Source: Methanomassiliicoccus sp. (GTDB lineage Archaea; Thermoplasmatota; Thermoplasmata; Methanomassiliicoccales; JACIVX01). From it: a DNA stretch of 10,184 nt. Under the pieces are notes generated by a model. That model was not told the origin of the DNA, did no database searches, and worked only from the letters and a program-made list of their open reading frames with translations. Below are positions 1-4,983 of the stretch, piece after piece. How positions within the stretch are numbered: the stretch's first letter is position 1; the number at the start of each line of letters is the position of its first letter. The stretch covers positions 1 to 10,184 of the forward strand of contig DYTM01000033.1 of NCBI GenBank assembly GCA_020725985.1, in the 5' to 3' direction. A program made the translations under genes and the position numbers.

Positions 1-305
1 ACCTTCTTGCCCACGATCTCGGGAATGATGGGCATGTCCCTCCTGTGGGTCCTGACGATGTCGTGTTCCCCGGACCTGATCTTCTCGAAGCAGGTCCTCT
101 GTTCCTCGTTCAAACCGCGGACCAACGTGCGCCTCGCCCTGGAAGGCATGAGAGAAAGAACCTCGTCAAACGGCATTGCCAAAAGCTCCTCAAGGGTGTA
201 ACCGCGGTATGTGAACTCCTTCTTCCGCCTGGACTGAATCGCTCCCTTCTTCTTCCTCTGCTTCCTTCGTGAGGCCTTTGTTCCAGTCAGCTTCTCCTCA
301 GCCAT
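1..305 (-). CDS. rps19: Small ribosomal subunit protein uS19 (S19p), C-terminus cut by the window edge
   Basis: Component of the 30S head, where it contacts 16S rRNA near the A-site finger. The 101 visible residues start with ATG at 305-303 and run off the left edge in the Gly-Lys-Lys-Val stretch. Recognisable archaeal/eukaryotic S19 (S15e) features are a basic N-terminus, the FTYRGYTLEELL segment, then SRARRTLVRGL and the HRRDMPIIPEIVGKKV block of the S19 core. The start is supported by an excellent Shine-Dalgarno match (AAGGTGAT) about 3-4 bases upstream, inside the end of the L2 gene. Only 4 bases separate it from the L2 stop, so translational coupling in the S10-type operon is likely. The missing part should be the short C-terminal tail. 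Confidence 0.97.
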   Translation of the reverse strand, partial: MAEEKLTGTKASRRKQRKKKGAIQSRRKKEFTYRGYTLEELLAMPFDEVLSLMPSRARRTLVRGLNEEQRTCFEKIRSGEHDIVRTHRRDMPIIPEIVGKK

Positions 306-309
306 TCAA

Positions 310-1011
310 TCACCTTCTCTCCTTCTTCCTCTGGGGCGAAAGCCGTCCGACTTTCCTTCCGGGCGGTGCATTCCGACCGACTGTGCTCGGCTTGCCCACG
401 TGCTGATGAGACCCGCCGCCATGGGGATGGTCGACCGGGTTCATTGCGACGCCTCGAACCTTGAAGTAAGCTTTGCTCTTGCTCCTGTAAGCGTGAAACT
501 TCGATCCTATCTTGCCGAACGGCTTCTCCTTGTGCCCCCCTCCGGCGACGACGCCGATCGACGCCCTGCACCTGGGGTCGAAATTCCTGAGCGCGCCGGA
601 CGGCATGAGGACGACGACCTTCGCCCCTCTGCTGACGACCGTCGCCGCGTTTCCCGAGCTCCGGACGAACTTGCCGCCGTCTCCCGGTCGCGATTCTATG
701 TTGTAGATCAGCGTCCCCTCAGGGATTCTGGCCAGTGGCATCACGTTCCCTGAGACGATCGCCCCGGACCCCCCGACGTAGACATCCTGTCCGACGTACA
801 TGCCTTCGGCCGCTATCATCCTGACGACGTCACCTGCGAAGTCAACCTCGGCTAAGGGACCAGTCCTGCCCGGTGCATGCGTTATGTCGACAATCTTCCC
901 TGCGCCGTCGTTCACCTTCGGGAGCTTGATGTCCCCCAGATGCCGGTGGCTCGGGGATCTATACTGAGACCCTCCTCGTCCGCGTCTCTGCTGTCTTAGA
1001 TTCTTGCCCAT
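310..1011 (-). CDS. rpl2: Large ribosomal subunit protein uL2 (L2p)
   Basis: Core 50S protein needed for subunit association and peptidyl-transferase activity. The 233 residues match the usual archaeal length. Visible hallmarks are the basic N-terminal tail with RGRGGSQYRSPSHRH (about 11-24), an SH3-like middle (about 60-150), and the near-invariant MNPVDHPHGGG motif at 190-200. The histidine in that motif lies close to the peptidyl-transferase centre. The tail (RKVGRLSPQRKKERR) is basic as expected. The ATG at 1011 follows a GAGGGGAT ribosome binding site that overlaps the end of L23, with a 10-base gap between the two genes. It sits fourth in the L3-L4-L23-L2-S19 order conserved between archaea and bacteria. 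Nothing looks truncated. Confidence 0.98.
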   Translation of the reverse strand: MGKNLRQQRRGRGGSQYRSPSHRHLGDIKLPKVNDGAGKIVDITHAPGRTGPLAEVDFAGDVVRMIAAEGMYVGQDVYVGGSGAIVSGNVMPLARIPEGTLIYNIESRPGDGGKFVRSSGNAATVVSRGAKVVVLMPSGALRNFDPRCRASIGVVAGGGHKEKPFGKIGSKFHAYRSKSKAYFKVRGVAMNPVDHPHGGGSHQHVGKPSTVGRNAPPGRKVGRLSPQRKKERR

Positions 1012-1021
1012 TCAAATCCCC

Positions 1022-1300
1022 TCAGAACACCCCGATCCTCATTCCGACGTCCTCCGCCGAGTACCCCTCGGCGAGCTTGACGATCGCATGCTTCCCTTCC
1101 CTGTCGATCTTTGTCCAGACTTTGTCCACCTTGACCTCGAAGCGCGCCTCGAACGCCTCCTTGATCTCCTTCTTCGTCGCGCTCCTCAGGACGATGAACT
1201 CGATCTTGTTCCCGTCCTTGAAGTCCTGGGTCGGACTCCCGGTCATCTGGTTCATTGTTTTCTCAGTAACGTAAGGATGAAGAAGAACGTCTCTCGCCAT
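1022..1300 (-). CDS. rpl23: Large ribosomal subunit protein uL23 (L23p)
   Basis: 50S protein at the polypeptide exit tunnel, where it forms a docking site for signal recognition particle and other nascent-chain factors. It has 92 residues, slightly longer than many archaeal L23 proteins. The family pattern is clear: an N-terminal HPYVTEKTMN segment (8-17) that binds 23S rRNA, then KIEFIVLRSATKKEIKEAFE (about 32-51), then FEVKVDKVWT and a C-terminal strand. The bacterial-type extended loop is short, as usual in archaea. The ATG at 1300 lies 3 bases after the L4 stop. The start region upstream reads GGAGAGTGGTAGGAA, which includes a purine-rich binding site. It is part of the ribosomal operon with L4 and L2. 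Confidence 0.97.
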   Translation of the reverse strand: MARDVLLHPYVTEKTMNQMTGSPTQDFKDGNKIEFIVLRSATKKEIKEAFEARFEVKVDKVWTKIDREGKHAIVKLAEGYSAEDVGMRIGVF

Positions 1301-1303
1301 TTC

Positions 1304-2074
1304 CTACCACTCTCCTATCTTCTTGAGGGCGGACTCCGAGAACATGGCAAGCCTCCCGGCATCCCCACCAGGTGCGAGCACGCCGATGTTGACGCTCTCC
1401 GCCGCGACGATGTCCACTCCGGGCAGATTTCCAGCGCCTTCGAAGAGGGGCGCCTCCTTGTCCGAAACGACGATCAAGATGCTCTTCGGGGTTCTGTACT
1501 TCCTTCCGCGCATCTTGCCCCTGCCGGCCCGTACCTTCTTTCCGTCAGTCGCCCTCGTCACGTCAGCCCCGATCCCTATGCTCTCAAGGACCTCAACGAC
1601 CTCCTGGGTCCTCGACAGCTTCTCGATGTCGTCCTCGACGACGACGGGAACAGTCAGCTCCTCGCTGAACCAGTGGCCTCGGTTCCGGACCTTCTCCCCG
1701 TCCGCGAGGGCACCAAGCGCCGAGAGCCGTGCCTTCGCCCCTTCCTTCTTGTTCATCTTCTTCGACCAGTCGCGTTCGGCGTACGGAGGATGGGCTCTTC
1801 GCCCTCCGACGGTGCCGGGGGACTGAGCGCCCTTCGCGCCCTGGCTCAGCCTCTGGACCCTGGCGACCCCTCTGCCCTTGCCCCAGGTAGAGACCGCATG
1901 CCTCATGCCGGCCGTCTTCGACGCACCGTAGGGCTGGCGCTTGTTCGCCTCCATCGCGGAAACGGCCTTTCGGATGAGGTCGGGCCTGAAGTCGGTCGAG
2001 AAAGCCGGCGGAAGCTCCACGCTCCCGACGACCTTCCCCTTCAATGAGTAAACGTTGATCTTACCATCAGCCAT
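1304..2074 (-). CDS. rpl4: Large ribosomal subunit protein uL4 (L4p/L4e)
   Basis: 50S protein whose extended loop lines the exit tunnel. The 256 residues fit archaeal L4. It starts MADGKINVYSLKGK, has the tunnel-loop region with TWGKGRGVARVQRL (about 63-76) and VGGRRAHPP (about 89-97), and ends in the Rossmann-like part with KSILIVVSDKEAPLFEGAGNLPGVDI. I chose the ATG at 2074 because it lies 2 bases after the L3 stop and gives the normal family N-terminus. The reading frame stays open for about 370 codons further upstream, but that stretch is only the L3 gene read in another frame. In E. coli L4 also represses its own operon; nothing here shows directly that this archaeal homologue does. Confidence 0.97.
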   Translation of the reverse strand: MADGKINVYSLKGKVVGSVELPPAFSTDFRPDLIRKAVSAMEANKRQPYGASKTAGMRHAVSTWGKGRGVARVQRLSQGAKGAQSPGTVGGRRAHPPYAERDWSKKMNKKEGAKARLSALGALADGEKVRNRGHWFSEELTVPVVVEDDIEKLSRTQEVVEVLESIGIGADVTRATDGKKVRAGRGKMRGRKYRTPKSILIVVSDKEAPLFEGAGNLPGVDIVAAESVNIGVLAPGGDAGRLAMFSESALKKIGEW

Positions 2075-2076
2075 GT

Positions 2077-3078
2077 CTACGCCCCCTGCTTCGATTCGGT
2101 CGAAACGTACGTGATCGCGGGGGCGTCCTTGAGCTCCACACCCGCCCTTCTTACCGGATCCCTGAGCCTTATGAGTCTCTTGGTCGGACCGGGGACTGAT
2201 CCATGGATAAGAACGTAGGCGTTTCCCACAGTCCCGTACTGGAGGAACCCTCCCTTCGGGGTGACATCGCCCCCGTTGTCCCCGATCTTCAGAATCCTCT
2301 TGTTGAACTCGGTCCTCTGATGATAGCCGACCTGGCCTGCCTGGGGCACCGTCGGTCTTACATACCCGGGTCTTTTGGGACCGAGCGTCCCGAGGAGCCT
2401 GCGGTGCTTGCTGTTCTTGTGGGAGAGGAGCTTGATTCCCCATCTCTTCACGGCACCCTGGAACCCCTTGCCCTTCGTGATCGCGGAGACGTCTATCATC
2501 GTCCCCTCCTTGGCGAAATCGGTGATCTTGACTTCCTTGCCGAGAATTGACTTGGCGTAGCTGATCCTGTCGGTGATGATCCCTCCGCCCACGCGAACCT
2601 CCATCAGGTCGCAGGCTTTCTTCGGGATCCCGCTGACCAGCTTGGGTTGGGTGTACACAAGGAGCCTCACGTCGTCGACGTTCGAGCCGTCGTATTTCTC
2701 CCAGGCCTTCTTCGAGTCGTAGTTCTTCGGGACCGGCAGAACCCTTGCCAGCTCCGCATCCAGTCCGCTCGCCCAGACCTCTCCTGTCGTCTTGAGACCA
2801 TATCTCGTGTTCTCGTACATCCTGACGGCCGCCACCTTCATCGGCGGCACCTCGAGGACCGTGACGGGAATCTGGACCTCCTGCCCGGAGGTGTTGCTCG
2901 ACGGTCGATAGTCGACAAGGAATGCATGGGTCATGCCAGCCTTGTAGCCGGCGAATCCCTGAATACGCGGGCCCTCGCTGATCTCCGGCCAGGCATCGAG
3001 CCTTGGGACCGGACGCTGCGCTCTCTTTCTCGGCGAATATGCCATTGAACCCTTCTTTGGACGTCGTTTGTTCGACAT
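2077..3078 (-). CDS. rpl3: Large ribosomal subunit protein uL3 (L3p), first gene of the ribosomal operon
   Basis: 50S assembly-initiator protein whose central extension (the W-finger) reaches the peptidyl-transferase centre. With the ATG at 3078 it has 333 residues, normal for archaea. It begins MSNKRRPKKGSMAYSPRKRA, typical of euryarchaeal L3. GFAGYKAGMTHAF (41-53), TKGKGFQGAVKRWG (201-214) and AGQVGYHQRTEFNKRILKIG (247-266) are clear family motifs. I preferred 3078 over a non-ATG codon at 3111 because the family N-terminus starts there and a GAGGGAG binding site lies about 4 bases upstream. One oddity: the finger tip reads GPKRP (233-237), where archaeal L3 proteins I remember have GPW. L3 is followed by L4 after 2 bases. 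Confidence 0.97.
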   Translation of the reverse strand: MSNKRRPKKGSMAYSPRKRAQRPVPRLDAWPEISEGPRIQGFAGYKAGMTHAFLVDYRPSSNTSGQEVQIPVTVLEVPPMKVAAVRMYENTRYGLKTTGEVWASGLDAELARVLPVPKNYDSKKAWEKYDGSNVDDVRLLVYTQPKLVSGIPKKACDLMEVRVGGGIITDRISYAKSILGKEVKITDFAKEGTMIDVSAITKGKGFQGAVKRWGIKLLSHKNSKHRRLLGTLGPKRPGYVRPTVPQAGQVGYHQRTEFNKRILKIGDNGGDVTPKGGFLQYGTVGNAYVLIHGSVPGPTKRLIRLRDPVRRAGVELKDAPAITYVSTESKQGA

Positions 3079-3085
3079 GATTCTC

Positions 3086-3115
3086 CCTCTTCTGGAGGTG
3101 AGAGAATCCACTCTC
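3086..3115 (-). promoter_or_regulatory. Two adjoining small hairpins over the L3 ribosome binding site
   Basis: On the minus-strand RNA, GAGAG/CUCUC (arms 3111-3115 and 3100-3104, 6-base loop) is followed at once by CCUC/GAGG (arms 3095-3098 and 3086-3089, 5-base loop). The second stem contains part of the GAGGGAG binding site of L3, so it could hide that site. This would suit feedback control by a ribosomal protein. The stems are short, and the role is inferred. Confidence 0.35.
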
Positions 3116-3179
3116 TTCCGCTAACGCTCGCTTCTCACCATTCTTGAGGTTGGTACCCTCGACCGTGACACCGTTTTCA

Positions 3180-3202
3180 CCGCCCAAAACATGTAAGGGC
3201 GG
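3180..3202 (-). promoter_or_regulatory. Stem-loop in the L3 operon leader
   Basis: CCGCCC (3180-3185) pairs perfectly with GGGCGG (3197-3202), giving a 6-bp all-GC stem with an 11-base A/T-rich loop. It lies within the predicted leader RNA, about 100 bases before the L3 start. Confidence 0.4.
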
Positions 3203-3286
3203 GACATAGGGTTGCTCATCGCATTGCCCAAGGCGTCTGGTCGAACGTCCTCAGCGCGTTCAGCGTTCCCTTGCATGATGGTATTC

Positions 3287-3296
3287 GTATTTAAGC
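3287..3296 (-). promoter_or_regulatory. Predicted TATA box for the L3-L4-L23-L2-S19 operon
   Basis: The minus strand reads GCTTAAATAC, an AT-rich element in GC-rich surroundings and a good archaeal TATA match. By the usual 24-27 base spacing, transcription should begin near 3265, leaving a leader of about 187 bases before the L3 ATG. The spacing rule is family knowledge; the start site is inferred. Confidence 0.65.
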
Positions 3297-3299
3297 TAT

Positions 3300-3315
3300 G
3301 CGGTTGTCGAACCGC
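3300..3315. promoter_or_regulatory. Perfect dyad next to the L3 TATA box
   Basis: A 6-bp perfect inverted repeat (GCGGTT, GTCG, AACCGC) lies just upstream of the TATA box on the minus strand. Its position fits an operator or an extended factor-B recognition region. AACCGCG also occurs by chance inside the S19 gene, so the word itself is not rare here. A regulatory role is inference. Confidence 0.35.
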
Positions 3316-3342
3316 GTTGGCGTATTTCAGGCAGGATTCCGG

Positions 3343-3367
3343 ACCTTCTTCCGCTGCAGGAAGAGGT
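3343..3367 (-). terminator. Stem-loop downstream of the DUF5611-like gene; possible termination or processing signal
   Basis: Arms 3343-3352 and 3359-3367 form nine base pairs with a single bulged T (3346) and a 6-base loop. It lies 46 bases after the stop of the minus-strand gene and upstream of the L3 promoter, where the RaSEA transcript should end. There is no T-run after it, so a classical terminator is not shown. Confidence 0.3.
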
Positions 3368-3412
3368 TGCGGCCAGAACTGAGGAAAGTGAAACGAGTGG
3401 CAAAGGTAGCCT

Positions 3413-3733
3413 TCAGAGCTTGCCTTCCTTCGCCTTCTTCTGAAGCCTGTTCCTCCGCTCCTTCGAGGTGAGTCCGGTGGCCTTCTCCAGGAAGATGTTG
3501 TACCTCTTGATCGTCTCCAGCCCGATCTCCTGCGCCACGCTCGGATCGCTTGTCGTGTTCACAAGTAGGGTGGACTTGTCGATCAATTTCGTCTCGAGCC
3601 TCGTGAGCGCCCCGAAGGAGGCAACGAGCGATTGCCCCTCCTCCCGAACGTTCCCGAATACCTCTTCGACGATCTGCCTCAGTTCGCCTTCCTGGAGCTC
3701 CCGGTATCTTCCCCTTTTCAATTCATATTCCAT
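3413..3733 (-). CDS. Small conserved archaeal protein, DUF5611-like
   Basis: Function unknown. The 106-residue soluble protein has no signal peptide or membrane segment. Its layout (MEYELKRGRY start, FGNVREEGQSLVASFGALTRLE in the middle, then RYNIFLEKATGLTSKERRNRLQKKAK at the end) resembles the DUF5611 family seen in Thermoplasmatota genomes. That match is from memory and unverified. It has no cysteine, so it cannot hold a cysteine-ligated metal centre. I chose the ATG at 3733, which is preceded by GGAGAG about 11 bases upstream; a TTG at 3790 in the same frame would add 19 unremarkable residues. It follows the RaSEA gene with a 60-base gap and no visible promoter, so co-transcription is likely. 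The basic tail hints at RNA or nucleic-acid contact, which is only a guess. Confidence 0.75.
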   Translation of the reverse strand: MEYELKRGRYRELQEGELRQIVEEVFGNVREEGQSLVASFGALTRLETKLIDKSTLLVNTTSDPSVAQEIGLETIKRYNIFLEKATGLTSKERRNRLQKKAKEGKL

Positions 3734-3793
3734 GACTTTCGACTCTCCGGTCTCGTCCTCGTGACGAGTAAACGACGGCGACCTATTCAATGG

Positions 3794-4795
3794 TTATTCC
3801 AAGTCCAGGCCTGAGCTCAGATACCTCCCGACATCGACGGAGGTGGCCATCGCGTCCTGGACCTCAACGAGCGCTTTCCATTCGAGACGACAGCGGCAAT
3901 CGAGACCCTCGAACTCCCTTTCATCCTGGCTGAAGGTGAACCGTTCGATCGCCTCGAGAAATCCCCTGTCGCAATCGAGGCAATTGTGCACGCCCCTCGG
4001 GGTGCCACCTCCGCTCGGGGACGAGAACAATCTCGTCCCCTCGAGTCCCTTCCCCTCCTTCAGGACCTCCGCAAGCGACCAGAGCCATGGCGGTCTGTAG
4101 TCTCCCCTGCGCCAGAGGCCCTCCAGGACCGTTTCCTTCTGGACGTTCACCGGGTTCACCGAAACGCTTTCTGAGTATGGTGAGGCGTATGCTATGGATC
4201 GCCTCGCGTCCTCGATAGCCTCCCTCTCGGTCAGGAACGGGGGCTTCAGAAGAAGATAGGTCCTGAGCGGGATGCCTTTCGCTCTGAGAAGGAATGCGGC
4301 TCTTTCGTAGTCCGCCGTTGTGAATCCTTTTCTTACGCAATCCCTCAGCACCCGGTCGGTCCCGCTCTCCAATCCCATCGCGACCGAAATCCTTCGATCC
4401 TTGAGGTCCTGGATATTCTCCTCGGTAACGAATTCCGGGCGGCTCTCGAAGAGGATCCTCTCAGCCTCCCCGAAGGCATCGACCACTTCCTCCCGTAACT
4501 CCATCGGGATCTCACGGGCGTCAAGGAAGCTGCCGGAGGTGTAGATCTTGACGAAGTTCTCCCCGTCATACCTTTCCTTTGCCGTCTCAAGCTGAGCCCT
4601 TAGGTCCTCGAGGCCTATGCCTGCGTCGCTTGCCAGGTTGTATCCGCACATGAGACAGCCCCTCTGTCGGGACCACCAGCAGCCAACGGTTCGGAGGATG
4701 GCGACGAAGGCAGGCACCTTCCTTCCTTCGATAACATCCGATTCCTTCCAGACCGACACAGGCTTCCGTTTCTCTTCCGCTCTCATCTTTCGCAT
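3794..4795 (-). CDS. Archaeosine biosynthesis radical SAM protein RaSEA
   Basis: Likely the radical SAM enzyme that works with ArcS: ArcS attaches lysine to the preQ0 base in tRNA and RaSEA cleaves the adduct to give archaeosine (G+). The 333 residues carry VGCWWSRQRGCLMCGY, in which C39, C47 and C50 (CX7CX2C) should bind the 4Fe-4S cluster. IYTSGSFLD (84-92), the GLESGTDRVL segment (141-150) and LLLKPPFLTE (181-190) follow the Elp3/RaSEA-like barrel pattern. A C-terminal cysteine cluster (C272, C275, C300, C302) probably forms a metal or tRNA-binding site. The start is uncertain: ATG 4795 has AAAGGA directly against it, which is too close, whereas ATG 4786 (residue 4) has the same site at a normal 9-base spacing. 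I see no clear TATA box. It is divergent from the flavoprotein gene and upstream of the DUF5611-like gene. Confidence 0.88.
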   Translation of the reverse strand: MRKMRAEEKRKPVSVWKESDVIEGRKVPAFVAILRTVGCWWSRQRGCLMCGYNLASDAGIGLEDLRAQLETAKERYDGENFVKIYTSGSFLDAREIPMELREEVVDAFGEAERILFESRPEFVTEENIQDLKDRRISVAMGLESGTDRVLRDCVRKGFTTADYERAAFLLRAKGIPLRTYLLLKPPFLTEREAIEDARRSIAYASPYSESVSVNPVNVQKETVLEGLWRRGDYRPPWLWSLAEVLKEGKGLEGTRLFSSPSGGGTPRGVHNCLDCDRGFLEAIERFTFSQDEREFEGLDCRCRLEWKALVEVQDAMATSVDVGRYLSSGLDLE

Positions 4796-4876
4796 TCCTT
4801 TGAACTACGAATGCGGTAGGGTTTGAAGTCTTTTCGCTACGGGGAGGGCGAATAACGAAGGGAGAAGGTCTTCCTC

Positions 4877-4934
4877 TCCAACCGCGCCTTCGGGGACAAA
4901 TCTGATTGCATCTCGGACTCTGGCCGCGGTTGGA
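4877..4934. repeat. 10-bp perfect inverted repeat in the divergent spacer, next to the flavoprotein TATA box
   Basis: TCCAACCGCG at 4877-4886 is the exact reverse complement of CGCGGTTGGA at 4925-4934, with 38 bases between. The right arm ends 2 bases before the TATA box at 4937. This is a plausible operator controlling the flavoprotein gene, perhaps through looping or a dimeric repressor. It could also fold as a long-loop hairpin. Confidence 0.5.
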
Positions 4935-4936
4935 AA

Positions 4937-4946
4937 TTTATTAATA
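4937..4946 (+). promoter_or_regulatory. TATA box of the flavoprotein-sulfur carrier unit
   Basis: TTTATTAATA preceded by a purine-rich GGAAA is the best archaeal TATA element in the window. The expected start of transcription is near 4967, giving a leader of about 17 bases to the ATG at 4984, which is enough for the AGGG before it. Confidence 0.75.
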
Positions 4947-4983
4947 CATACGTGGCGATTTCCCCGAAACAGGGTTGGTCCTG

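Larger units (their letters stand above)
3079..3412 (-). other. 334-base intergenic region with ribosomal operon promoter and structured leader
   Basis: I find no convincing gene on either strand. Read on the minus strand, it holds the end region of the DUF5611-like gene with a stem-loop (3343-3367), a perfect 6-bp dyad (3300-3315), a TATA box (3287-3296) and a predicted leader of about 187 bases to the L3 start. The leader has three hairpins and short repeats. In archaea a SPOUT-family gene is often found just before L3; none is present here. Confidence 0.7.

Noticed and set aside
114..208. AACCGCG words in S19 matching the half-sites near the two TATA boxes
   Set aside because: They are within coding sequence and only 7 bases long; they mainly show that the word is common in this GC-rich DNA.
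1004..2047. 347-codon plus-strand reading frame opposite L23 and L4
   Set aside because: Antisense shadow of well-supported ribosomal genes in GC-rich DNA; the translation is low-complexity and matches nothing I know.
2075..3187. Frame of L4 open upstream for about 370 codons through the whole L3 gene, making a 627-codon reading frame
   Set aside because: It is the L3 coding sequence read in another frame. The extension is Arg/Gly/Asp-rich with no family likeness, and L4 has a proper ATG and family N-terminus at 2074.
3121..3276. 51-codon minus-strand reading frame in the L3 leader, with ATG at 3276
   Set aside because: Its ATG lies upstream of the transcription start predicted from the TATA box, it has no ribosome binding site, and its protein resembles nothing known. 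A short internal start in the leader cannot be excluded.
3297..3412. Possible small RNA or tRNA between the L3 promoter and the DUF5611-like gene
   Set aside because: There is a 9-bp bulged stem-loop but no cloverleaf, T-loop motif or other known RNA signature.
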